Positions 1-7,547 of a stretch of 28,533 nucleotides of DNA are shown here, piece by piece. Source of the DNA: Candidatus Levybacteria bacterium RIFCSPLOWO2_01_FULL_39_10 (lineage in GTDB: Bacteria; Patescibacteriota; Microgenomatia; Levybacterales; UBA12049); assembly GCA_001782515.1 (NCBI GenBank), contig MFOV01000014.1, positions 14,845-43,377 on the forward strand, read 5' to 3'. Below the pieces are notes generated by a model, which saw nothing but the letters and a program-made list of their open reading frames with translations, was not told the origin of the DNA and did no database searches. Numbering within the stretch: position 1 is the stretch's first letter; each line of letters opens with the position of its first letter. A program made the translations under genes and the position numbers.

Positions 1-591
1 ATCCTCAAGGAGTGTTGAGCGGTCTCTTCCTTGTTTTTTTGACCTGAAAACTGCAGCTTCGGCTCTATTTATAAGATTGCTTGGTATTTCTCCGAAATTC
101 ATTTTTGTAATTCCCATTGAAACTGAAACCTCCTGCCCCAAAAGCTCTTTTGTTTTATCTTTAAAATTTAGAGAATACTTACTAACTGTTCTTTGTATTT
201 CATCGAGTCCCAAATCTTTTGGAAAAATTTGCGCAAACTCCTCGCCTCCTATTCTTGCAAATGGAAATTCTTCCTGAGCCACCATTTCTCCAAACATCTT
301 AAGGACTTGATTTCCGCTGCTTCTTCCATATTCAATATTTATTGTTTTGAAAAAATCAAAGTCCACGATCAAAAGCCAAAGATTGGTCCCAAGCCTATTT
401 GAGTCAACCATTCTTCTATTAAGTTCTTCTTCAAACCAAATTTCATTATGAAGTCCGGTAAGAGAATCAATATACTCTCCGGTATTTATAGGCTTTCTCT
501 CTAATTTAGTAATATCGATTATAGGATTTTTTGGTTGTCCTCTCCTATTAATCTCAAGAAGCGCTCTGAATATATCATCAATTTTGCTCAT
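1..591 (-). CDS. GGDEF-domain protein (putative diguanylate cyclase), 3' end cut by window edge
   Basis: The frame is open from an ATG at 591 down to base 1 (197 codons, no stop), so the C-terminus lies outside the window. The translation has the GGDEF-domain landmarks: DSLTGLHNEIWF near residue 42, the metal/base-binding stretch DFDFFKTIN, and the active-site signature RIGGEEF, which is intact. The family makes cyclic di-GMP from two GTP. Two positions are unusual: the usual ND..GH..GD after the DxDxFK motif reads NI..GR..GN here, so one guanine-contacting Asp is Asn. No RxxD inhibitory site precedes GGEEF. There is no signal peptide, membrane segment or sensor domain in the first 40 residues. 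The start codon lies inside the end of gatB (14-nt overlap), so the gene is probably co-transcribed with the gat operon. The family call is secure; cyclase activity is not. Confidence 0.85.
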   Translation of the reverse strand, partial: MSKIDDIFRALLEINRRGQPKNPIIDITKLERKPINTGEYIDSLTGLHNEIWFEEELNRRMVDSNRLGTNLWLLIVDFDFFKTINIEYGRSSGNQVLKMFGEMVAQEEFPFARIGGEEFAQIFPKDLGLDEIQRTVSKYSLNFKDKTKELLGQEVSVSMGITKMNFGEIPSNLINRAEAAVFRSKKQGRDRSTLLED

Positions 592-1951
592 AAGAATTTA
601 CTTTATTGGTTATCAAGATTTTTACTTTTTGTGCATCAATTTTTTCGGAGAACTCTCGCATTACCTGTCCCAATAAATACATAATAGCAGTTTTTTTACC
701 CTTTTTATAGTCGAGAACTGCTTTTTTATTCTCTGACAGGACTTTATTAATTATTTCATCAAGCTTTTTTTCATCAACATCGACTTTTTTAGAACTTTTG
801 ATAATACTTCGGACCAGTTCCGAAGGCAAGTAAGAATCAATATCTGTTTTTTTGTTTATAATGTGGTTTGCAATTTGTTTAGGAGATACACCTTGATTTT
901 TCCCGTCATTTACAGCACTTTCAAAATACTCCGCGAGATTTTTCTCTCTTGAAAGAATAATTGAATCGTATTCGGAAAGACCATATTCTGATTTAAATCT
1001 TTTGAGTTTTTTATCAGGAAGTTCGGGCATTTCTAACTTTAAACCTTCTATATAGTTTTTTGTCCATCTAAGAGGGGGAATGTCGGGCTCTGGAAAATAT
1101 CTGTAGTCAGACGCTTCTTCTTTTGATCTCTGAGAAACGGTTGAACCGGATTTTTCAACAAAACCTCGCGTCTCTTGTTTGGGCGTTTGTCCATTCTTGA
1201 GAATTTCACTTTGTCTCTCTATTTCAAAATTAATTGCTTTTTCAACAAATTTAAAAGAGTTAATATTTTTAACCTCCACTTTATATTTGGGCAATTCTTT
1301 ATTGGAAATTGGTTTATTGTTAGTATTTGTAGTATTGGTATTATTCGAACGTAGTGAGATGTTTGGTTCAAGCCTCATGTCTCCTTTTTCCATATTTGCG
1401 TCGGAAACTTTCAAATATCTTACAATTTGCTGGAGTTTTTGAAGATATTCTTTAACGTCCTCTGTGGATTCAAAATCCGGCTCAGTCACAATTTCAACAA
1501 GAGGAACTCCTGAACGGTTAAAATCGATGAGAGATACTTTTTCACCCTCAATAGTTTCGTGAATAAGTTTTCCTGTGTCCTCTTCCATGTGGACTCTTCT
1601 TATTCCAATTTTTTTGCCGTTTGAAAGTTCAATTTTTCCGTTTATACAAAACGGCATATCATACTGACTGATCTGATATCCTTTTGGAAGATCAGGATAG
1701 AAGTAATTTTTTCGATCAAATTTTGAGAGTAGGGGAATATTACAATTTAGCGAAAGACCAATCATAATGCACCACTGAATTGCTTTTTTGTTTGGCACCG
1801 GTAAAGCGCCTGGGAGCCCCAGACAAACAGGACACGTATGGGTGTTTGGTTTTTTACCAAAGTAATCAGAAGAACATGAACAAAACATCTTAGATTTTGT
1901 TTTTAACTCAACATGTACTTCAAGCCCAATTACCGGTGTATAATTATTCAT
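578..1951 (-). CDS. gatB: Asp-tRNA(Asn)/Glu-tRNA(Gln) amidotransferase subunit B
   Basis: GatB binds the mischarged Glu-tRNA(Gln) or Asp-tRNA(Asn), activates the side-chain carboxylate with ATP and accepts ammonia from GatA. The N-terminus (GLEVHVELKTKSKMFC) and the zinc-ligand cysteines near residues 24, 26, 40 and 43 match the family, as do HMEEDTGK and DFNRSGVPLVEIVTEPD. The C-terminal third is the helical tail/YqeY-like tRNA-binding domain. Length is 457 residues, close to the usual 470-480. Residues about 202-219, between NISLR and YKVEVKN, are an Asn/Thr-rich low-complexity insertion absent from the usual conserved block. The gene lies downstream of gatA, separated by a palindromic repeat, and overlaps the following GGDEF gene. 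The start is the ATG preceding NNYTPVIGLEVHVEL. Confidence 0.97.
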   Translation of the reverse strand: MNNYTPVIGLEVHVELKTKSKMFCSCSSDYFGKKPNTHTCPVCLGLPGALPVPNKKAIQWCIMIGLSLNCNIPLLSKFDRKNYFYPDLPKGYQISQYDMPFCINGKIELSNGKKIGIRRVHMEEDTGKLIHETIEGEKVSLIDFNRSGVPLVEIVTEPDFESTEDVKEYLQKLQQIVRYLKVSDANMEKGDMRLEPNISLRSNNTNTTNTNNKPISNKELPKYKVEVKNINSFKFVEKAINFEIERQSEILKNGQTPKQETRGFVEKSGSTVSQRSKEEASDYRYFPEPDIPPLRWTKNYIEGLKLEMPELPDKKLKRFKSEYGLSEYDSIILSREKNLAEYFESAVNDGKNQGVSPKQIANHIINKKTDIDSYLPSELVRSIIKSSKKVDVDEKKLDEIINKVLSENKKAVLDYKKGKKTAIMYLLGQVMREFSEKIDAQKVKILITNKVNSYEQN

Positions 1952-1957
1952 AATCTA

Positions 1958-2010
1958 TTCTTCGAGCGAGCAAAGTGAATCGAGAAGTTAATTCTCGACA
2001 AGCTCGAACA
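1958..2010 (+). repeat. Dispersed palindromic element, copy 1 (between gatA and gatB)
   Basis: The element begins TTCTTCGAGCGAGC and ends CTCGACAAGCTCGAACAG. It contains a perfect inner hairpin (TCGAGAA at 1980-1986 with TTCTCGA at 1992-1998) nested within outer arms TTCGAGC (1961-1967) and GCTCGAA (2002-2008). It fills almost the whole gatA-gatB gap. The same sequence occurs at 4739-4793 (opposite strand) and, extended, at 6571-6652. Confidence 0.85.
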
Positions 2011-2015
2011 GTACC

Positions 2016-3446
2016 CTATAACTCTGGCTCCCTTTTTCTCCACTCCTCAGTTTGTGTTCCTTGTTCGTAAAGATAAGCAATTTGCAGAACTTTTTCCTCA
2101 GCAAACTGAGGGCCTATTATCTGCATGCCAATTGGTAAGCTTGAATCAGATAATCCAACAGGCAAATTAATTCCTGATAAACCGGCAATAGAGGATGGTT
2201 CAACCAAAACATCAGAAAGCTCACCAAACATTGCCTGGTCCTTTGTCGCACCAACCGGAAGCGCAAGAGATGGGGAAGTGGGGGCAATAATTACATCAAC
2301 TTTTTCAAATGCTTTTTTAAAGTCTTCAATAATAACTGAGCGGACTTTTGATGCTTTGTTGTAGTACTGATCATAGTATCCGGAGGATAAGGCATGAGTT
2401 CCAAACATTATGCGACGTTTTGCTTCATCAGCGAAAAAGCTGCGGTCGTTCCCGTAACGAATTCCATCATATCTTGCTAAATTTGATGAGACTTCGGAGC
2501 GCTGAATAATAGTATAAACATCAATTGCATATTTTGGATCAAAAAGCTTTATTTTTTTTAATTTTGCACCCATTTTTTCAAGTTTGACAATTGCTTCTTT
2601 AACCTTTTCTTCAACCTCTGGATCAATGCCGTCTATGAAATACTCATCAGAAACGCCTATGATAAAATCTGATTTTTTGTAAGTTAGGGCTTGAGTATAG
2701 CTTGGAACAACTTTGGGAGTAGTTGTAGCGTCCATTTCATCGTTTCCGGCAAGCACTTCAAGAATAAGAGCAGAATCGTAAACTGTCTTTGTAATAGATC
2801 CTGGAGAATCAAAGGAGGAACCCATAGCAACAACGCCGAAGCGACTAACTCTTCCATAAGTAGGTTTTAGTCCTACCACTCCACACCATGATGCAGGCTG
2901 TCTTATAGATCCTGCAGTTTCTGAGCCAATTGCCCCGATACACTGATTTGCGGCAATTGAGGCAGCTGATCCACCTGATGAACCGCCCGGCAAATGTTTT
3001 ATATTCCATGGGTTGCGAGTGGAACCGTAATCTGATGCTTCAGTAGAGGAGCCATGAGCCCAGGCATCCATATTTGTTTTTCCTAAAATTACAGCACCTG
3101 CTTCTTTTAACTTTTTAACAACAGTTGAGTCAAATGGGGGAATATAATCATCGAGGACTTTCGCAGAAGCAGTTGTGCGGATTCCAAGTGTAGAAAAATT
3201 ATCTTTTATGGCAATTGGTATTCCAAGAAGCAATTTAGCTTCCAGGGTCTCTCCTTGTAAAGCTAAATCACTATCGGCTTTTTTTGCTTGCTCAATCGCT
3301 TCTTTTTCAGTTAATGTCACAAAAACATTTAATTTTTCATCGGTCTGTTTAATTCGATCCAAACACGCCCTTGTTAGCTCCACAGAGCTAAATTCTTTCT
3401 TTCTTAACCCTTCTTTTGCCTGTTTAATATTTAGTTTACTTAACAT
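2016..3446 (-). CDS. gatA: Asp-tRNA(Asn)/Glu-tRNA(Gln) amidotransferase subunit A (amidase)
   Basis: GatA hydrolyses glutamine and passes ammonia to GatB for tRNA-dependent synthesis of Gln-tRNA(Gln) or Asn-tRNA(Asn). The amidase-signature triad is visible: Lys81 in PIAIKDN, the cis-Ser in GGSSGGSAAS (154-163) and the nucleophilic Ser180 in AGSIRQPA. The motif GVVGLKPTYGRVSRFG and the 476-residue length are typical. It follows the histidine phosphatase gene by 3 nt and precedes gatB, so it belongs to the gatC-phosphatase-gatA-gatB transcription unit. No strong ribosome-binding site is visible before the ATG. Nothing in the sequence suggests inactivation. Confidence 0.97.
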   Translation of the reverse strand: MLSKLNIKQAKEGLRKKEFSSVELTRACLDRIKQTDEKLNVFVTLTEKEAIEQAKKADSDLALQGETLEAKLLLGIPIAIKDNFSTLGIRTTASAKVLDDYIPPFDSTVVKKLKEAGAVILGKTNMDAWAHGSSTEASDYGSTRNPWNIKHLPGGSSGGSAASIAANQCIGAIGSETAGSIRQPASWCGVVGLKPTYGRVSRFGVVAMGSSFDSPGSITKTVYDSALILEVLAGNDEMDATTTPKVVPSYTQALTYKKSDFIIGVSDEYFIDGIDPEVEEKVKEAIVKLEKMGAKLKKIKLFDPKYAIDVYTIIQRSEVSSNLARYDGIRYGNDRSFFADEAKRRIMFGTHALSSGYYDQYYNKASKVRSVIIEDFKKAFEKVDVIIAPTSPSLALPVGATKDQAMFGELSDVLVEPSSIAGLSGINLPVGLSDSSLPIGMQIIGPQFAEEKVLQIAYLYEQGTQTEEWRKREPEL

Positions 3447-3449
3447 AAT

Positions 3450-4097
3450 TTACCAAACCCTTATTGCGTTTTTTTGCTTTTCAATATTGTGAGTATCAGT
3501 TACAGAAAAATTTTCTCCGTCAGTTTCTAAAATAAAATAACCTGTATTTTTTACAGAGCCTGCCGGGAGTTCGTCATATTTTGAATATCCGAGAAAAGTT
3601 AAAATCGAACGCATAAGATTTGTATGAGACACAACCAAAACAGTTTCTCCTAGATATTTTTTCCCGATATCCTGTAAAAAATTTAAAACACGTACTGCAC
3701 TTTCTTCAGCGCTTTCCATTTCTGGAGTATATTTATATTTCATTTTGTCTTTTTCATCTAGCTTTACTATTTCATTCAACATTTCTTCCTCCAGATCAAC
3801 TCCCTCTCTTTTTATTTGTTTTGCATAATGATAAAAGCTTCTTTCGTTTATGTCCTTGTTTTCATAAATTTTCAATTTTCTTCCTTGATTTATAATTTCG
3901 GCTGTTTCTTTTGTTCTTAAAAGTCCTGATGTAAATATTGCTTTAAAATCTATATCTTTAAATCTTTCCGCAGCTTCGTACGTTTGTCGCCGTCCAAGAT
4001 CTGTGAGTCGACTGTTTAGATCGTTGTGTGTTTCACCTGTGTTAAAAGTAGATTGGCCATGCCTCATAACATAAATTGTTGTTAATCTGTCATTCAC
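3450..4097 (-). CDS. Histidine phosphatase family protein (phosphoglycerate mutase-like)
   Basis: This 215-residue protein starts with a GTG codon that overlaps the end of gatC by 8 nt. The RHG phosphohistidine motif is present (VMRHGQSTFN, about residues 10-19), followed by LTDLGRRQ and a second conserved block with VVSHTNLMRS, which carries the second active-site His. FTSGLLRTKETAEI carries the conserved Arg. The branch includes cofactor-dependent phosphoglycerate mutases and broad-specificity phosphatases, and the sequence alone does not identify the substrate. Its position between gatC and gatA is not part of the standard gat operon. It may simply have been captured in the transcript. The fold call is strong; the specific function is unknown. 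Confidence 0.85.
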   Translation of the reverse strand: MNDRLTTIYVMRHGQSTFNTGETHNDLNSRLTDLGRRQTYEAAERFKDIDFKAIFTSGLLRTKETAEIINQGRKLKIYENKDINERSFYHYAKQIKREGVDLEEEMLNEIVKLDEKDKMKYKYTPEMESAEESAVRVLNFLQDIGKKYLGETVLVVSHTNLMRSILTFLGYSKYDELPAGSVKNTGYFILETDGENFSVTDTHNIEKQKNAIRVW

Positions 4098-4374
4098 TAT
4101 CCAAAATCCCTTTCACTTTAAAAAAGCCGTTATAAGTTGATTTTGCGTTTTTGAGAGCATCCTCCTGGGAAAGTGAAGGTTTTACTTCGTCTTCACGTAA
4201 AACATTTTCAAGCCCAGTTACCTGTGAGGTTGGTTCAATATCTTTTACGTCGATTTCATCTAACTCCTCTATATATTCAACTGTTTCTTGCAGCTGTTTT
4301 TCAAATTTTTTCTTTTCACCTGAGGAAAGCGTTAGATTTGCAAGTTTGGCAACGTGCGTCACATCAAATTTCAT
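4090..4374 (-). CDS. gatC: Asp-tRNA(Asn)/Glu-tRNA(Gln) amidotransferase subunit C
   Basis: GatC is the small clamp that holds GatA and GatB together. The 94-residue product has the family pattern: VAKLANLTLS near the N-terminus, a helical section with FEKQLQETVEYIEELDEIDV, then VLREDEVKPSLSQEDAL and a Tyr/Phe-rich tail. The ATG at 4374 is preferred over an upstream in-frame start at 4410, because the family begins at MKFDVTHVAKLA and because a strong promoter at 4382-4410 would overlap the longer version. The gap from -10 to ATG is 7 nt, so the message is probably leaderless. The gene heads the gatC-phosphatase-gatA-gatB-GGDEF run. Confidence 0.94.
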   Translation of the reverse strand: MKFDVTHVAKLANLTLSSGEKKKFEKQLQETVEYIEELDEIDVKDIEPTSQVTGLENVLREDEVKPSLSQEDALKNAKSTYNGFFKVKGILDSE

Positions 4375-4381
4375 AATTAAT

Positions 4382-4410
4382 ATTATATTGGAAGAGAGTT
4401 TTCTATTCAA
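4382..4410 (-). promoter_or_regulatory. Promoter of the gatC-gatA-gatB operon
   Basis: On the minus strand there is TTGAAT (4405-4410), a 17-bp spacer and TATAAT (4382-4387), with the gatC ATG 7 nt further on. It sits in the short gap after the gatD stop codon. Predicted initiation falls on or next to the A of the ATG. Confidence 0.75.
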
Positions 4411-5268
4411 TTATGAAGAATTTGGAGAATTCTGAATTTTCAGTCTATTCAAAATGGTATCTTTTGCCTTTTTTTCAATTGTATCGTCAAGAGGGTCAAG
4501 CGTGAACTCTTTGTATTTTCTAATAAGCGAAAGTTTTATCAGATGATCCGCAAGTTCCGGATTTTTGGGGAGAATAGGTCCGTGAAGATATGTTCCAAAA
4601 CTATTTTTGTAAACAGCCCCTTCAAACCCATCCTTTCCGTTATTACCAAATCCTTTCAAAACTTTACCAAATGGCTTAATGTTTTTTCCAAGATAAGTTC
4701 TACCACCGTGATTTTCAAAACCGATAATGACGTTTTTACTGTTCGAGCTTGTCGAGAACGAACTTCTCGACTCGCTGTCGCTCGCTCGAAGAATATCTAT
4801 ATTGAATTTTATTGCGATGTTTCCGATGAGACGGGGATGATTTTCTCCCGGGTTTTCGGTATAGAGATCAAATATTCCAAGACCATTAACAATAGTTCCA
4901 TCTGCTTCTTTATAATATTTTCCCAAGAACTGAAATCCACCGCAGACAAAAAGACCGGGAGTTCCGTCATTTATCATTTGCTTAAGGATTTTATTTTTTT
5001 TCTTAAGGTCTTCTCCTACGATTTCCTGCTGAATATCCTGTGCTCCTCCCATTACTAGCATATTGCATATTGTTAATTGCTTATGGTTAAAACCTGGATT
5101 TAAACGTTTTACTTCAACCTTAATACCTCTCCATTGACATCGTTTAATCAGTGTAATTATGTTTCCGCGGTCTCCGTATGTGTTCATAAGATCAGGATAA
5201 AGCCAGCCAATCGTTAGGGAATAGCGATTAGCGTCTAGGGTATAGCTTGACAATTGATTATTTTTCAT
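4411..5268 (-). CDS. gatD: Lipid II isoglutaminyl synthase, glutamine amidotransferase subunit GatD
   Basis: GatD supplies ammonia from glutamine to MurT for amidation of the D-Glu residue of lipid II. The class I amidotransferase (CobB/CobQ-like) features are present: GWLYPDLMNTYGDRGN near the N-terminus, the nucleophile Cys109 in GLFVCGGFQFLG, and His229 in GTYLHGPILPKNPELAD. It overlaps murT by 4 nt (ATGA), the usual coupling for this pair. It has 285 residues, longer than the about 240 of the Staphylococcus aureus protein. About 18 extra residues (159-176) are encoded by copy 2 of the palindromic repeat, which is read through in frame as a Ser-rich stretch just before the conserved GFENHGGRTYLG. 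The catalytic residues are untouched, so the protein is probably functional. Confidence 0.93.
   Translation of the reverse strand: MKNNQLSSYTLDANRYSLTIGWLYPDLMNTYGDRGNIITLIKRCQWRGIKVEVKRLNPGFNHKQLTICNMLVMGGAQDIQQEIVGEDLKKKNKILKQMINDGTPGLFVCGGFQFLGKYYKEADGTIVNGLGIFDLYTENPGENHPRLIGNIAIKFNIDILRASDSESRSSFSTSSNSKNVIIGFENHGGRTYLGKNIKPFGKVLKGFGNNGKDGFEGAVYKNSFGTYLHGPILPKNPELADHLIKLSLIRKYKEFTLDPLDDTIEKKAKDTILNRLKIQNSPNSS
4739..4793 (-). repeat. Dispersed palindromic element, copy 2 (inside gatD, read in frame)
   Basis: The minus strand reads TTCTTCGAGCGAGC at its start and TTCTCGACAAGCTCGAACAG at its end, matching copy 1 except in the two variable spacers. The inner hairpin arms TCGAGAA and TTCTCGA and the outer arms TTCGAGC and GCTCGAA are all perfect. 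It lies wholly within the gatD frame and encodes a Ser/Arg/Asp-rich peptide at residues 159-176, without a stop or frameshift. Confidence 0.85.
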
Positions 5269-6548
5269 AATATTTTTTTGCCGGTTAGAATTTTTCGTGC
5301 ATCAAGCATTGCCGAGTAATTTGGAAGGATAAAAAGTTCCTCTTTTTTTTCAAGACCTTCTACTGTTACATCAATTGCGTTCTCAAGATTAGGCTCTATG
5401 TGAGTAAAAATCTCGGCATACTTGAGCCTAAGGCCCATATCATAGCACCTTTCTCCGGACACCATGATATTAAAAGATTTATCCAGGATTCCCTCAAAAT
5501 TAATATCCCAAATCCATGAGACATCCAATCCGTCAGGAATTCTGTCATTGAGAATTATTAAAAGATTTTTTCCGTGAAGTTTCTTAATTGTCTCTAAGGA
5601 TTCGTTAAAACTTGTCGGATTTTTTGATAAAAATAAGTGGGCAAATTTACCTCTGTATTTTATTTTCTCCTGTCTTCCAAAAGCCGGAGTGAATGATTTA
5701 TAAGCTCTTATTACTTTCTTAAAGCTTATGTTTTCAGCTTTAGCGAAAAGTGCTGCTGCGAGCGAGTTGTATTTGTTGTATGTTCCGGGAAGGGGATAGT
5801 ATATAAGATTTGATAGTTCGGGCTTTGGTCGTTTAAGAGAGCAGTTGCTACAGCTCCATGTCCCAAGATGAGAGAAATGAACCTGAGTAAAATCGAGCAT
5901 GTGAAGGCAGTGAGGACAATAAATACTATCTGCTCCGTGTTTTAGATTATTTTCACCATTAGTCTCATCGAGTCCGAAAAATAGAATTGTTGCATTTGTC
6001 TTTTTTGAAAGAAATGATACCTGCGGATCATCGGAATTAAGAATCAGTGTTGTTTTAGAATTTAATTTTTCAAAAGCTTCCTGCCAATTTTTTGCAATTG
6101 TGTTTACCTCGCCATATCTATCCAGTTGATCGCGGAATAAGTTTAAACAGATAAGATAATCGGGATTTGTTTGTTCGAGTACTTCGGGAAGAGCACTCTC
6201 GTCTGATTCAAAAATAAGATAGTCTTTGTTTAATGGTCCAGTTAGTTCAACGCCTTTTACAAGAGCAGATGCAAGACCGTTAATCAAATTTGCTCCAGCC
6301 TTGTTTTGAAGATATGTTTTTCCACTCTCTCTTATTATTGAGGTAATGAGTCTTCCGGTCGTAGTTTTACCGTTGGTTCCTGCTATTACAATTATTTTTG
6401 TCTTTGAGTTTTTTAATATACCCTTAATAAAATTAGGATTAAGCTTAAGAGCAATATGTCCAGGCCAGGTGGAGCCAGAACCTATGTTTAGTACGTTTGA
6501 AAGATAAGCAATAGCTTTGCCGAGGATTATTGAAATTACATTGATCAT
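5265..6548 (-). CDS. murT: Lipid II isoglutaminyl synthase, Mur ligase subunit MurT
   Basis: MurT activates the alpha-carboxylate of D-Glu in lipid II with ATP, and GatD delivers the ammonia. The Mur-ligase P-loop is at residues 57-63 (GTNGKTTTG), with the central motif FESDES. A four-cysteine zinc ribbon inserted in the central domain (C211, C214, C233, C236) distinguishes MurT from other Mur ligases. The C-terminal DUF1727 region has the motif DVSWIWD (342-348), which in the S. aureus enzyme supplies the Asp completing the GatD triad. Length is 427 residues. A perfect 15-nt palindrome (6550-6564) containing a TAAAAT -10-like box lies immediately before the ATG, but no matching -35 is visible. 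The gene could also be read from htpX. Confidence 0.95.
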   Translation of the reverse strand: MINVISIILGKAIAYLSNVLNIGSGSTWPGHIALKLNPNFIKGILKNSKTKIIVIAGTNGKTTTGRLITSIIRESGKTYLQNKAGANLINGLASALVKGVELTGPLNKDYLIFESDESALPEVLEQTNPDYLICLNLFRDQLDRYGEVNTIAKNWQEAFEKLNSKTTLILNSDDPQVSFLSKKTNATILFFGLDETNGENNLKHGADSIYCPHCLHMLDFTQVHFSHLGTWSCSNCSLKRPKPELSNLIYYPLPGTYNKYNSLAAALFAKAENISFKKVIRAYKSFTPAFGRQEKIKYRGKFAHLFLSKNPTSFNESLETIKKLHGKNLLIILNDRIPDGLDVSWIWDINFEGILDKSFNIMVSGERCYDMGLRLKYAEIFTHIEPNLENAIDVTVEGLEKKEELFILPNYSAMLDARKILTGKKIL

Positions 6549-6549
6549 A

Positions 6550-6564
6550 ATGCTATTTTAGCAT
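6550..6564. repeat. Perfect 15-nt palindrome before the murT start
   Basis: ATGCTA-TTT-TAGCAT on the plus strand. On the minus strand it contains TAAAAT six nt before the murT ATG, the same distance as the -10 boxes of other genes here. It could be a weak promoter under an operator, or an RNA hairpin at the start codon. The -35 position carries no match, so regulation is only a possibility. Confidence 0.5.
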
Positions 6565-6570
6565 GGATTA

Positions 6571-6652
6571 TTCTTCGAGTGAGCAGGGCGAATCGAGAAG
6601 ACCGTTCTCGACAAGACAGTTACCAGATGGTAACCTGTCAAGCGCCAACAGT
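6571..6652 (+). repeat. Dispersed palindromic element, copy 3 (between htpX and murT), with an extra nested hairpin
   Basis: It begins TTCTTCGAGTGAGC and has the same inner hairpin arms (TCGAGAAG, then TTCTCGACAAG) as copies 1 and 2. It then carries about 27 extra bases forming a second hairpin, ACAGTTACCA with TGGTAACCTGT (one bulged C), before the shared end CAACAGT. The outer right arm is degraded (GCGCCAA instead of GCTCGAA). Confidence 0.75.
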
Positions 6653-6659
6653 GAGATGT

Positions 6660-7544
6660 TTACATTCCCCTGAGGATTTTAATTCTCTCATCAAGCGGAG
6701 GGTGAGTGTTAAAAAGGCTGGTGAAAAAATTTTTCACTTTTTTATTCTCAAATGGGTTTTCTATAAAAAGATGAGCTGTGGCATTGCTTGCTGAGCGTGG
6801 GGGCGTATGATCGTTTTTAAGTTTCTCAAGGGCTGAAGCAAGCCCGTCAGGGTAGCGGGTAAGAAGAACTCCTGATGCGTCTGCAAGAAACTCCCGCTTT
6901 CTTGAGACTGCCAGCTGAATAAGAGTTGCCGCAATGGGAGAAAGAATTGCAAATGCTATTGCAATAAGAAAAAAAACTGCGTTTGAGTTGTTACGGTCTG
7001 ATCTTGAGAAAAACGTTGCTCTAATAAATATATCTGATGCAATTGCCACAAATCCAACAAGTATTGCCAATACTCCGGCAAGTCTTATATCAAAATTTTT
7101 AATGTGGGAGAGTTCATGTGCAATCACTCCCTCAAGTTCTGCATCTGTCATCATAGACAAGAGCCCTGTTGTTGCACAAACCACAGCGTGCTTGGGATCT
7201 CGTCCGGTTGCAAATGCATTTGGTGAGGGGTCGTCGATTAAGTAAACTTTGGGCATTGGAAGGCCTGCCGCAATACATAGATTTTCAACTATACGGAAAT
7301 ATCTTGGGTTATCGCTTTTCTCAATTTTTCGAGCGCCTGTTGTTACAAGAACAAGTTTGTCTGAATAGTAGTAGCTTCCTATACTTGCAATTCCCGAGAA
7401 AATAAGAGCTATTCCAACAACTCCCAGACCCAGTCCCATTGCTTTTGAAAAAACATAAATTAGTGTTGTTATAAAAACAACAAAAAGAAACATTATAATC
7501 CACGTTTTTCTTTTGTTCGAAGAAACTGCAGAATAAAGATTCAT
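6660..7544 (-). CDS. htpX: Membrane zinc metalloprotease HtpX
   Basis: HtpX is an M48-family membrane protease that degrades damaged membrane proteins. The zinc site HELSH is at residues 143-147, and the third ligand is in the later SRKREFLADASG block. There are four hydrophobic segments, at about residues 14-33, 37-58, 155-175 and 190-212, the usual layout. The C-terminal THPPLDERIKIL motif is also characteristic. Length is 294 residues. It follows lemA by 3 nt; lemA-htpX is a common bacterial pair. The stop lies just upstream of palindromic element copy 3. Confidence 0.95.
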   Translation of the reverse strand: MNLYSAVSSNKRKTWIIMFLFVVFITTLIYVFSKAMGLGLGVVGIALIFSGIASIGSYYYSDKLVLVTTGARKIEKSDNPRYFRIVENLCIAAGLPMPKVYLIDDPSPNAFATGRDPKHAVVCATTGLLSMMTDAELEGVIAHELSHIKNFDIRLAGVLAILVGFVAIASDIFIRATFFSRSDRNNSNAVFFLIAIAFAILSPIAATLIQLAVSRKREFLADASGVLLTRYPDGLASALEKLKNDHTPPRSASNATAHLFIENPFENKKVKNFFTSLFNTHPPLDERIKILRGM

Positions 7545-7547
7545 ATT

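Noticed and set aside
4375..4410. Longer gatC start
   Set aside because: It would cover the operon promoter; the family begins at the ATG at 4374.
4543..5058. 171-codon open frame opposite gatD
   Set aside because: Antisense shadow of a well-supported gene; no family resemblance or promoter.
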